Shown piece by piece: positions 46,925 through 57,774 of a stretch of DNA of 64,000 bases. Source of the stretch: Quillaja saponaria (Eukaryota > Streptophyta > Magnoliopsida > Fabales > Quillajaceae); the NCBI GenBank assembly GCA_029379385.1, contig CM055611.1:3534001-3598000 (forward strand), read 5' to 3'. The notes below the pieces were generated by a model. The model had not been told where the DNA came from, did not search any database, and worked only from the letters and a program-made list of their open reading frames with translations. The translations under genes and the position numbers were made by a program. Each line of letters starts with the position of its first letter. The stretch's first letter is position 1.

Positions 46925-48130
46925 GTTTTTTTTAACTAACAAATTACTAAGGTTGAAATGATATGGTTTTAATTTTTAAAATGAACCCCTATCGATTAAC
47001 TTTAGTAATTTATTAATTATATAGCACAAAATAACCATTTGGTTTTAGATTATATAAGAATGTGATCAACTTTAGTAATTCATTAATTATGTAACATAAA
47101 AACATAGGTCAATTACACTTTATCTTCATGAACTACCAATCGTTTTGTAATAACTTTTATAAGTACATAACCCCCTTATTTAACTCATAAATTAGTCATT
47201 AAATCCAAACTTAACTTATAAAAGACTAAACTATCTTTATTATAAGTTTTTTTATTTTATTTTTATTTTTATGTCTTTCACTTTCTATCTATTTTTTCTT
47301 CTTTCAACTTTTCTTTTTCTAGAAATTAAAGTCTTCATATTTATCCAATTTTTATATATTCTTAAATAGTTGTAATACATTCATAAGAAAATAATTTTTT
47401 TAATGAAAATATTATCATTAAAACGTAAATAAGGAGAGAAGATTTCATTCTCCAATTAGAACAGCCATTAATTCTCAATGAGGATCGGAAGGAGGAAGCT
47501 CTACTACAAAGCTCTAGAGAAGTTTGAAACAACCTTGTATAATTTCTATAAATTAGAAAAATAATATTAGTAAATTTATTGATAATTTAAATATTATGAC
47601 AAGAAAATAAAAATTATAAAAGATTCAAATATTATTTATGTATGCTAGAATTGAATCAATATTATAAAGAGTTTTGTTTCATAAAAAAATGAAAAGAAAT
47701 AGATGTAAAAGGAGAAGACATAAAAAAATAAAAAATATTATAATGAAGGTAATTTAGTCCTTTAGAAGTTATTTTGTTAGATTTAATAACTAATTTGGAT
47801 AAGTGGAAGTTATTTGCTAATTATGAACTCAAATAAGGAGGTTATGTGCCTAATCTAATAGTTCATGAGAGTTATTACAAAATGAGTAGTAGTTATAAGG
47901 TAAAGTGCAATTGACCCTTAACACATAGTCATCAAAGACGACAATATAAAGACTATAACAATTTTTATGTTGGTTTATTTAATGAGTGCTCTAATATCTT
48001 GACGTACTCATTAAGATAATATATCTAAAAATTTAAAAGTGATTGATTATGATATTATTACTATTTAATTTATATGTTACCAATTGTAGAAATTTTAAAA
48101 TTTTAAAATCTGTTATTATTTTTTGTCCTT
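46925..48130. other. Spacer of unit 2, contains an inserted AT-rich block
   Basis: The 46930-47110 part and the 47930-48130 part match the spacers before genes 6 and 10. The 47110-47915 block (starting aggtcaattacactttatc and ending ggtaaagtgcaattgaccct) is absent from the other units. Its ends are inverted relative to each other, so it may be a MITE-like insertion of about 810 bp. Confidence 0.5.
47107..47918. mobile_element. Putative non-autonomous insertion with inverted ends
   Basis: The left end aggtcaattacactttatc (about 47106) is complementary to the right end gtaaagtgcaattgaccct (about 47901-47919). Inside, cgttttgtaataactttta near the left is partially mirrored by gagagttattacaaaatga on the right. 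Flanks on both sides are aligned continuously with the homologous spacers of the other cluster units (aaaaacata before, cacatagtcatcaaagacg after). No transposase is encoded. Confidence 0.55.
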
Positions 48131-48237
48131 TAAAAACTTCAATCTAGATTATAAAAGGATGTCATTGAGATTATTTTTATATCATCCATCCTCCAAGAGA
48201 AAAGAAGAGACATAGTCAACCCTTCCCAATTCACATA
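48130..48237 (+). promoter_or_regulatory. Core promoter and 5' leader of defensin-like gene 8
   Basis: TATA box tataaaa at 48150-48156, 88 bp before the ATG; leader nearly identical to those of genes 6 and 10. Confidence 0.65.
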
Positions 48238-48904
48238 ATGATTAGAAGCATTTTTCAACACTTACTCTTGGCGATTTTATGCATTGTTTTTCTCTTGAAT
48301 TCAGCGTCAGGTAATCACCGCAGTATGATGTCATCTGAGGATGCATATATTCAACATAAATAATATTTGATAGTTTGGTGTGTATTTTTCGATCTGTTTT
48401 TCTATAAAATAATTCAACTAAAGAGTACATGTTCTAAGGTTTGATATTCAAAATATAGTGAGTGCAATAAGGTTTTCCACATTTTGTTTAATTAGAGAAG
48501 TCTCCTTCATTTGTTGTGAACGTCCTCCATAATGTCATTATTATTTAAGTGATTAAATGTTTTATCGTTTCTTATAGAAACATAATAATATAATAAGGAA
48601 CTTTTTTAAGAACTTATGATTCAAATACTTCAATTTTTTTTTTATTAAATTAAGACCTCATCGGTATTTTGAATAACTGGAATTATTGAATAAATTAATT
48701 TTTTTTATTGAATAGTTCTTATATGATGAGATGTAAATTTCAGGGAATGGTACTGTTGTCCCACCGGACGTGACTCTCATAGGGGCTTGCTCAAGTACAT
48801 CAAACTGCAATACAGATTGCATTGACCTGGATTTCCAAAAAGGAGGCTACTGCATTCCTAAAAGTGGGTTTCAAGAACAAATATGTTACTGCTTCAACAA
48901 TTGA
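48238..48904 (+). CDS. Defensin-like secreted cysteine-rich peptide, gene 8 (6-Cys type)
   Basis: Exons 48238-48310 and 48744-48904, phase-1 intron (gtaatc...ttcag), 77 residues. The signal peptide (core LLLAILCIVFLL) ends at about residue 24. The mature part has C-x5-C-x3-C-x10-C-x10-C-x-C with CNTDC, GGYC and the terminal C-Y-C. Compared with genes 6 and 10, several charged and aromatic positions differ outside the cysteines (TLIGAC for VVSVGPC, NTD for NRL, QEQI for KEHI/QEHI), while the frame and splice sites are preserved. That pattern fits functional copies under constraint. Predicted secreted DEFL peptide of unknown target. The minus-strand ORF over exon 1 (48242-48430) is a shadow. 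Confidence 0.86.
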
Positions 48905-49259
48905 GTAGTATACTCCTTATAATATAATAAAAATAAAAGTTTTGTGATCTTTTTCTTTTGGTATTCCACCCAATTTTATTTTCCTCCCATGCACTAAAAT
49001 ATTCAAGTAGGTTACACACTATGAAAATTTGTCACAAATCACAAACTCTGAAAAAGAAATTTGTTTTTTTTTTTAATTTGGAAAAAAATATTGGATAGAT
49101 GTAAATGTTCAAGTTTCACAAAAATTTAATTTACAATAATACAGTAAAATATAATTTGAGATTTACAAGATGGATAATTATTATCAGAAAATAACTATAC
49201 AATTTGAATTTTATTAACTTTTCATTAACTAATAGTACTAGTACAACTATATTATTATT

Positions 49260-49660
49260 ATACTAGAAGGCTTTACAGTACTTATAAGTAAATAGGCCTC
49301 TATTATTGCCTCCAATTGATTGGTTTGCAAGAGTGAGACTCTAACATGGCATCAGAGTTAGGCCCATGATTGCTGGGTCACCCTATTAGGCTCACACCTA
49401 ATAATTCATCGTCCCACGATAGCTAGACTTCACATCACAACTCTGAATCTCTACGTTCTATGTGAAGGGGACGCAAGGGTGTGTCAATATGGTAACTCCC
49501 ACATTACTGAGGCTAAAGGGTTTCACACTACTTATAAATAAATAAGCATATTCTCTTGTCACCAATTGATTAGTTTTTAAGAGTGAGGCTCCAACAAGAT
49601 CTATTCATAGTGAGGTGGAGTAATATTCTTACTCCTAGCAAACCAAGCTCCCTTCTAGAA
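49260..49660. repeat. Local repeat with tandem halves
   Basis: The phrase ac.acttataa.taaata.gc and the gtgag.ctc.aaca phrase each occur twice (near 49280-49350 and 49540-49600). Between them lies a less AT-rich insert, 49350-49510 (aacatggcatcagagttagg ... ggtaactcccacatta). The insert is of unknown origin; its head resembles a retroelement or SINE-type segment. Confidence 0.35.
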
Positions 49661-49879
49661 ATAGAGTATTGATTTTAAGTCAATAAATTGTACAATTTTT
49701 CATTCACGATAACATAGGATGAGATAGTTTTTAAATCTCATTGGGAATGAAATTTCAATGTTGGTTTACCAAAAGATTAATTAAATATTTGAAATAAAAT
49801 TTTAACATCCAATCTAAAGATCGTGATATTGATGTGTTTTACTTTCAAAGTAAAATAAATTTGACATTGATTTTATTAA

Positions 49880-51224
49880 CCAGGAATTGTACGAGTGCCA
49901 TATTTTTGTTCATGTGAGGAATCGAGTGAATTCAAGACTGATTTTAAGAAAAGTTTTTAAATAAGAAAGATGGCTAACTTCCTAAACTTAATGTTTAAAC
50001 TTGTTTTTATTAAATTTGGTCAAGTATGTAAGTTGAAAATAAACATATATTCAAAAGGATTGTGAAAATGCCTAAAAGGAGTAAACTTTAAGTAAATACT
50101 TGAAACTTAGTGACTCTAGATTGTTGTAATTCAAAGGTTATAACTTATAAAATAGAAAAACTAAATAATACTTGGGAAATGTAATTGCAACTATAGAACT
50201 ATGATTGAGCCAATGACGCACAAGAACGCAAGAGGGAGTAACGATCAGTATCGGTATAACATGAGTGGTAAAGTGTTATCTTTTGGGATGCTAGATTAAT
50301 ATGTGTATGTATTACGTGTACTTGAATAAATGTGATATTATAGAGTATAAGTATATATAATGCTTAATTTGAGCTATTTGAAAAATGTTTGATATGTGAA
50401 ATTAGTTGTAGTTGATAAGGGCAAACGAAATGAATTTTTCTCTGAAATGATTTTTACTTCCAAAATTGAAATCCTGGTGCACTTAGAATGTTTTAAGACA
50501 TTTTGATCTTATATATTCTAATTTTGATAAGTGTTTAAAAAAAGAAAATTTGAATGTTCACCCTCGGTGGGATGGATTGTGTATGAAGAATAACCTGTTG
50601 TTTGGGCACGCAAATGCCCGGTGGGAGGAGATATTTGTTGTGCAAGACTGAGTTACTCAGTTGGCCCTTTGTTTGACTTGTATGCTTTGATTGAATAATA
50701 CAAAGTGCTATTTGACCCATGCTTGTTAAGCTTATGTTTTCATAATCGTGTACGTGTAACCTTAGTGTTTTGAATTTATGATATGTTGATATTAATTAAC
50801 TATATATGTTATATACTTGTGTTGAGTGATGCTCTTACCCTATGGGTACTTTTTCCACTCACTGAGTCCATAAGACTCACTCCTCATTTATTGATATATT
50901 TTTTAGTAATAAGATTTCAAGGGATGACAATTATCAATATTGGACTTGCCAATATTGATATTGTTGTTATTAATATGCTTAGTGTTTGTTATCGTGATGA
51001 GAAACAGAGCAGAGCTCCTTGTAGTCTTTGTTGTTATTGTTGTTACACAGGAATATATGTTGTTTATAGTATATGGGCATGTTCAACTTTACAAAGACCT
51101 TCTATCAAAATTTTTAGTAAGTTGATATATGTTTTAGTAAACAAACTTTTATAATTACTTATGTTTTATAAAATTTAATTTTATATTTTAGGTGAGTCAA
51201 GATGTCTCCGTAAGCAGCGTGACA
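49880..51224 (+). repeat. Long LTR family R1, 3' part upstream of locus 9
   Basis: Matches 39585-40958 closely and the solo LTR at 1189-4767 in inverted orientation. The right end gcagcgtgaca (51214-51224) corresponds to the TG...CA-type 3' LTR end and lies one base from the ATG at 51226. The left part of the LTR is missing here. Confidence 0.62.
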
Positions 51225-51225
51225 A

Positions 51226-51538
51226 ATGGCTAGCAGCATTTCTTAATTTTTTCTCTTATTCTATGCATTATTTTCTTTTGGCTTCATCCTCGGGTAATTA
51301 AACATAAATTAATGTCTGATGAGAAAATCGATGCATAATTTCATCAGATTATTTTTGTGTTGTTAATTAGAGGAACAGTACCTGAAGTCATCATACCTAT
51401 ACTAGAACGCCAAGGGCAATGCTCAAATACATCAAATGCAACAGAGATTGCATTGCTATGAATTTCCCCAAAGGAGGTTTCTGCATGCCTACTTATATTG
51501 GCTCACAAGTCGATGAATGCGGCTGCATTAAGAATTAA
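51226..51538 (+). pseudogene. Defensin-like locus 9 (dead, 8-Cys lineage)
   Basis: Exon 1 (51226-51293) has a TAA at codon 7 (CAA to TAA compared with relatives) and is two bases shorter than locus 5. Exon 2 (51373-51538) has a one-base deletion before the central C-x3-C, causing a frameshift. The first Cys of the family has become Arg, and the middle Cys of the terminal CCC has become Gly. It otherwise aligns closely with locus 11 (ECQGQC region, FPKGGFCMP, VDEC.C). Its 5' flank is the R1 LTR. It is a pseudogene. Confidence 0.78.
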
Positions 51539-51556
51539 GTTGTATATAGCTCCTTT

Positions 51557-51558
<2 letters not shown>

Positions 51559-51588
<30 letters not shown>
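51559..51588 (+). repeat. TA microsatellite
   Basis: About fifteen TA units just after the locus 9 stop; similar TA runs follow locus 3 (31010) and occur at 52810. Confidence 0.8.
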
Positions 51589-51592
<4 letters not shown>

Positions 51593-51902
51593 AAATAAAA
51601 CTTTCATCCGTGTAACCACATTGAATAAAGGAATTCAAATCTAAAACCACATAATTCTATTAGAGTTTGGGATCTCTGATTCCAATTTTATCTAAAATGA
51701 TGACATACACTGAGAACCTTTATTTATACTATTAAGATTATAATAAAAAATGAAATTAAACTTTTTTCTAAAATTAAACTTAAAGTAATACAATATCAAT
51801 TAAGACAAAACTGTAAGAAATAATCTTATCACTAAATAAATTATATTCTAAAAAGTAAATCAACATGATAATTATCTAAAATATGAATTAATAATCAACA
51901 TC

Positions 51903-51980
51903 AGTCCCCTTAATCCAGATTTTGTCAAAGTTGAATTAATAATCAACATCAGTCCCCTTAATCCAGATTTTGTCAAAGTT
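51903..51980 (+). repeat. Short tandem duplication in unit spacer
   Basis: The segment beginning catcagtccccttaatccag is repeated about 45 bp later, together with aattaataatcaacatcagt, a local duplication not present at 41040. Confidence 0.75.
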
Positions 51981-53360
51981 GACATTTCAATAAACTTTGA
52001 AAAATATTTTTAACCTTATGTACTCTTCTAGTTATCTTGATCTCATTTTCTAGAAAGATAACTTCATCCATTTTTCTTAATCAAGATTCTTTCAACACTT
52101 GTCAATTCCCAACTGACATAATTGGGGTGCTTCTTATTGATTCGTGCGGACATAATCGGGGTGCTTCTTGTTGATTCAAGTGATTCCATGTACCAGATTT
52201 TTTACAACCACATCTACTGTGCTTCTATTGTGGTTGTTGCAGTGGTATTCAGGATCGTCATATACCTTATTTCTGATACCACTGTTGGAAACTCTGGTTA
52301 TATTATTTACGAGAAGAGAGAATTAAGAACAAAAGAATTTATTCTTCGTAAAATGGCACACACTTGTACTTTATTTGACACATAATTGTTATTTCCAATT
52401 GGAACACTTTATAATTGATTGAGAACCTCTATTTATACTAATAAGATTACAATAATAAATAAAGTTAAACTTTCCCAAGATAAAAACCTAAAGTAATGCA
52501 ATATTAATTGAAGCAAAACATTAAGAGATAATCTTATTACTAAATAAGATAAATCCTAAAAGTAAATCAACATGACAATTATCCTAAATATGGATTAATA
52601 ATCAATAAATTCAAGCTACATCTCTTTGATATTAACCATTCAACTAACACTCGCACCTCTATCTCAATTTATTAATAAAAAAAGTAAAGAACAAATATTT
52701 GATATATTGTCAGTATAAAGAATTCACTATCAATAAGCAAGATTATAACATATTAGCATATTTGATCAAAATCAAGAGTGGTGATTGATATTAAAGAATA
52801 AAAACACATGATATATATATATATATATATATTATATTGACATTGTTAAAACTTTTTACATTGACAATTAAGAGGTTGTGAAAATAATAATATTGATTGT
52901 GAAAATAACAATTAATTGAAAAAAAAAATTAAAAATCTTGGAAATGTATTTTCTATATCCAAAAAAAAATAATAATAATAATAACTTTTCTCAAAATAAA
53001 AAACAAATAGAAGCATATATTACACTAGTCATAAGCATGTTTTTACACACATACTGAATGACTTTTTTGAAAAGTATAAAGTTGTCATTTAAAGTTTTTT
53101 AGCCCTATTTAAAAGAAACAAAAAAAAGAGTTAGTGCTTGAGTGAAAAAGATGTGTGTAGTTATTAAGAGATAAAATATGAAGGAGTTGTAGTTGGTATG
53201 TGAGTGTTTGGGAGTAATGGATAGTTATTAGGAGAGAAAAATTAATTTTTAGTTAATTTAATTTAGTTTCATATTTATTAATTTATACTATTCTAAAATA
53301 AGAGAATATAAGGATTTTTTGACTTTTAAAATAATACACCACATACAAAAAGTTTTCTCA

Positions 53361-53440
53361 ATGATCAAATGGCTCAAACTGCAATCAAGTGTGAATTCCT
53401 AAGGTTTTCAGCCTATGTGTGTCGCCACACAATAAGGTAC
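53361..53440 (+). pseudogene. Defensin-like exon-2 remnant (unit 3)
   Basis: gatcaaatggctcaaactgc, then aatcaagtgtgaattcctaagg, closely matching 42431-42505; only the central cysteine region survives. Confidence 0.55.
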
Positions 53441-53445
53441 ATTTT

Positions 53446-53575
53446 GGTTTTTTAACTAACAAATTGCTAAGGTTGAAAATGAAATGATGTGGTTTTAAAT
53501 TATATTGGATTTTTAACTAATAAATTGCTAAGGTTGAAAATGAAATGATGTGGTTTTAAATTATATTGGAATGAA
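53446..53575 (+). repeat. Tandem duplication in spacer of unit 3
   Basis: The block ttttaactaa.aaattgctaaggttgaaaatgaaatgatgtgg is present twice in direct succession (near 53450 and 53512). Only one copy exists at 42520. Confidence 0.75.
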
Positions 53576-54429
53576 CACATGTTGATTAACTTTAGTAATT
53601 TATTATTGATCAAATTTCATTTTGAGTCCTTACGATTTTACTGTTTTTTCAATTGGGCCATTGTATTTTAACTAATAACTTTCAATTGAATCATTATACT
53701 TTCATTTTAATTTCAATTAATTTTCATGCATACCTATTCATCAAAATTTTATATGATTTTATCAAAATTTCTTATATTTTAGTGAGGATTTTTGTTCATG
53801 AATATTAAAATCACCATTCTCTTATGTTATTTGGTTGTAATGATCTTATTTTTTAGACACTTTTTAAGTTTAAATTGTTAAAATCCATGCATGAAAGCCA
53901 ATTAAAATTAAAATGTATAAGTATAATGATCCAATTGAAAGTTTTCAAACCACAATGGCTCATTTGAAAAAAAATAAAAATTACAAGGACCTAAAATATA
54001 ATTTGGCCTTTATTAATTGCTAGCACGAAAGAACCATTTGGACGAAATAAATTCCATCAAATTAATGTAAAATGATTTAGTTTTAGTTTATATAAGAATG
54101 CGATCTAATTCACTAATTGCTTAACATAAAAACATAGTCATGAAAGACGGGAATATAAACACTAAATAATTTTTATATAGATTTGTTTATTGAGTGCTTT
54201 GGGGTCCTTAGTGTACTCGTTAAGATAATACATATGAAATGTTTATAATATTTATTGTGTGATTATCTATGTTATTATTATTATTTAATTCATACATTAT
54301 CAGTTCTAGAAATTTTCAAATTCCAAGAATGGGAAAGGCTCCGGTGGAGAAGAAGAGACAGTTGTAAAATTGTATTTAATTATTTGCCCTTTAAACCTTT
54401 CCATATATATCACATTAATTAACTTTTCG

Positions 54430-54528
54430 GTTCTAGATTATAAAAGGGTGTCATTGAGATTATTTTTATTTCATCCATCCTCTAAAGAGAAAAGAAGAGA
54501 TATAGATCAAACCATCCCAATTCACATA
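54430..54528 (+). promoter_or_regulatory. Core promoter and 5' leader of defensin-like gene 10
   Basis: TATA box tataaaa at 54439-54445, 90 bp before the ATG, with the same leader as genes 6 and 8. Confidence 0.65.
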
Positions 54529-55226
54529 ATGACTAGAAGCATTTTTCAATACTTTCTCTTGGCGATTTTATGCATTGTTTTTAGTTCGACTTCAGCCTCA
54601 GGTAATCACCACAGTATGTCATCTGAGGACGCATACAGCAATAACATTTGATATTTATGTGTGTGTTTCTCGATCTGTTTTTCTTTAAAATAATTCAACA
54701 GAAGATTACATATTCTAAGGTTTGAAATTCAAAATATAGTGAGTGCAATAAGGTTGTTCATATCTTGACTCGTATGTTTTTGATTTAGAGTTTATTTGTT
54801 GAATTAAAGAAGCCTCCTTCATTTGTTGTGGACGTCCTCCATAATGACATTGTTGTTTGAATGATAAAATATGTCATCGTTTATTATAAAAAAAAATATT
54901 TCATAATCAATTTACTAAAATAACATTTTAAGAATTCATGATTCAAACACTTCTAGTTTTTTTTATTAAATTAAGATCTCATCGGTATTTTCATTAACTT
55001 GAATTATCGAAAAAATTAATTCCCTTTTACTGAATGGTTCTAATCTGATGAGATGTGAATTTCAGGGACTGGTACTGTTGTCCCACCGGACGTGGTTTCC
55101 ATGGGGCCTTGCTCAAGTACATCAAACTGCAATAGACTTTGCATTGATCTGGATTTCTATAAAGGAGGCTACTGCCTTCCTACAAGTGGGTTTCAAGAAC
55201 ATATCTGTTTCTGCTTCAACAATTGA
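54529..55226 (+). CDS. Defensin-like secreted cysteine-rich peptide, gene 10 (6-Cys type)
   Basis: Exons 54529-54601 and 55066-55226, phase-1 intron (gtaatc...ttcag), 77 residues. The signal peptide has hydrophobic core FLLAILCIVF and ends in TSAS. The mature peptide has six cysteines, C-x5-C-x3-C-x10-C-x10-C-x-C, with CNRLC, GGYC and the terminal C-F-C. It is the closest relative of gene 6, differing at only about ten mature positions, and this fits the shared unit duplication. A retained-intron reading would add about fifteen residues after exon 1 and then stop. Predicted to be secreted with a CS-alpha-beta fold; target unknown. Confidence 0.86.
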
Positions 55227-55589
55227 GTAGTATACTCCTTATATTACAATAAAACTTTTGTGTTCTTTCTCTTCTGGTATTCCACCCAATTTTATTTTAA
55301 CCCTATGCAGTAAAATATTCAAGTAGGTTACACACTATGAAAGTTTGTCACCAATCACAAGAAAAGAATTTTTTTTTTTTTTTTTAATTTGGAAAATTAT
55401 TGGATAGATGTAAATGTTAAGCTTCACAAAAATTCAATTTACAATAATACAATAAAATATAATTTGAGATTTACAAGATGGATTTGTATTGATACTAAAA
55501 ATTTTAATAGAGACGAATTGTTCCAAGGTAAATTAAAGGAATCATTGTCACAAAAAATTGAAGGAAAAATTAATTTGATGGATCTCTTT

Positions 55590-56437
55590 ATAATTTTCCT
55601 ATGCAGGAATTTGACATAGATGAAGAATTTTAATAGATGAGTTTTAAAACTTTCATTTTAAATTGAGAGATAACTTGTATGGGAAATCAACTAGAATATT
55701 TGAGTATGATAAAATCTAGTTTCGAATGGAAAACTAACATGTAACTGTAAACCTGATTATGCAATTTACAACATGAAGTATATATAACTTCATGCTATTT
55801 GAAAGTTAGCACATCTTCTTATCCAAAAAAAGAAAGAAAGTAAGTGCATGTTAATATGGAGAATATTAGTCAAAATGTATGATTTATATCCTTAATGAAT
55901 CTATAATTTAAAGAAGATGATGTAGATCATACAATACATCTTATTAGATTCACCAATGAGAAGTGGGATTGCTTTTGGGAAATTAAAAACTTGTCTCAAA
56001 TGTACTTATGAAATTTTAAGATTGAGAATAAAATCATAAATGTGCTGGTAGTGAAATTCAGAGGTAAGCCATCCTGCTGAGACTAAAAAATTTATGAAAA
56101 TTTTATTCCCGATGGTCTCTCCCATAGGAAATTCAAATCTAGGTAGTCAATAAAGATAGCACAACTTCTTGACTATTAGGCTAACCGCTTGGGTGCAGTC
56201 AACATATTTAAAATTGAAAATCAAATGTAAATTAGAACTTATTGCAGAACTAACTAGGAGATATAAATGGAAATTCAGTCATGCTAATTAGGAGATAAAT
56301 CCCATATAATTGATGGCAACGGGTTTAGTTTTAAATTGTATAAGGATTTGATCCATGCTCCTTCTTTTTAATATATGTCATTCATTCACCAAGAAAACAA
56401 GATATAGTCAATCAAATTAACCACCACAATTCACAGA
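55590..56437 (+). repeat. Upstream region of locus 11, duplicated at 31770-32620
   Basis: Shares with 31770-32620 the aacatgtaactgtaa.c.gattatgca block, the SINE-like unit (56000-56205) and the leader with caacgggtttagttttaaatt, all in the same order. Confidence 0.68.
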
Positions 56438-57055
56438 ATGGCTAGCAGGACTTCTCAATTTTTTCTCTTGGGGATTCTATTTTGTTTTTCTTTTGGCTTC
56501 ATCCTCTGGTAATTAAACATATTAGTTTATTTTCTTGGTACAAAAACATAAATTAGTTTATAATGAGGAGATTGATGCATAATTTTATCAGATATTTTAA
56601 TTGTACTAAAATGATCTTCGATGAAATAAATCAAATCATTATCTTTGACAAATTTATAATATCTATTTTTGATGTTTACAAATTCATGGTAATTAGTTTG
56701 GATAATATTTTCACCATAAAAAATTTATAGTTTCAAAAAGTTTATTGTAATGCAAAACCTTACAACAAGTAAGTTTTCTGATTACTTTGGAAAAGATATA
56801 AATACGAAATATGTTTAACATGAATTAGAGGATAAGTTAACTTTTGTGATTTTTTTGTTTTTTTTGTTTTTTTTTTGGTTAATTACAGGAACAGTAGCTG
56901 AAGCCATCGTACCTACACTAGAATGCCAAGGCCAATGCTCAAATACATCAAAATGCATCAGAGATTGTATTGCTTTGAATTTCCCCAGAGGAGGTTTCTA
57001 CATGCCTCATTATATTGGCTCACATGTTGATGAATGCTGCTGCATTAAGAATTGA
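56438..57055 (+). pseudogene. Defensin-like locus 11 (8-Cys lineage, frameshifted exon 1)
   Basis: Exon 1 (56438-56508) has a good family start (MASRTSQFFLLGIL) but is two bases short in the leader core, so it reaches the donor in the wrong phase and would stop soon after splicing. Exon 2 (56889-57055) is fully open: ECQGQC, C-x3-C, FPRGGF, ECCCIKN. The Cys of GGFC is Tyr here, leaving seven cysteines. The frame of exon 2 also continues upstream into the poly-T intron tract, but the only start there is a GTG at 56846, not credible in a plant. Most likely a recent pseudogene. An assembly error in the T-rich exon 1 is a possible alternative. Confidence 0.68.
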
Positions 57056-57059
57056 GTTG

Positions 57060-57620
57060 TGTATATACAGCACATATGCTCCTTTTATATATATTTGAGA
57101 TAAATGTATTATCCATGCATTAAAATATACAAGAAGGTAACAACAAAAAGGAATTCGAATCTAAAACGACATAATTCTAGCAGCATCTCAGTGATATTAA
57201 CCATTCAACTAACACTTGCACCTCTATCTAAAGTTATTAATTAAAAAGTAGATAGTAAATATTTTATTGATTGTTAGCATAAAGAATACACTATTGATAA
57301 GTAGATCACAACTCAGCCTATTTGATTAAATCAAAAGTGGTGATTGATATTAAAAACAAATGATATTTTCTTTGTTATTGACATTGTAAAAACTTTTTAT
57401 ACTAACAATTAAGAGGTTGTGAAGATAATAATATTGATTGTGGAAATAACAATTAATTAAAAAGAAAAATACATCACAAATCTTGGAAATGTATTCTCAT
57501 ATCAAGAAAAAAGAACTTTTCTCAAAATAAAAAACAAATAGAAGCATATATTACATATATACCACATACAATAAGGTTCTCTCCCTTTTTCTATTCTATT
57601 ACTTATGCGCAGTAGCTTTC
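57060..57620. repeat. Unit spacer, matches 46260-46770
   Basis: Shared blocks: atccatgcattaaaatatacaag, the gcatctca.tgatattaaccatt block, gaagataataatattgattg and ctcaaaataaaaaacaaatag. The match ends at about 57570 near the accacatacaa phrase, where other units continue into an exon-2 remnant. Confidence 0.65.
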
Positions 57621-57774
57621 TCTTCTTTCTAATCCCATTGTTGTTTAGAAAAGGAAAACTCTTTCATTATACACGTTTGGATGGTTCCACATTGATTTCA
57701 TGTTGAAGAACTCTATAAAAACTGTTTCAATTAAAAGGCAATTAAAAGTTTAGTGGGATTGAAGAACTTATGAC

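Noticed and set aside
56846..57055. A 69-codon open frame that reads from intron poly-T sequence into exon 2 of locus 11, looking like a signal peptide plus mature peptide
   Set aside because: Its first codon is GTG, not ATG. The hydrophobic stretch is just the translated polypyrimidine tract next to the splice acceptor.
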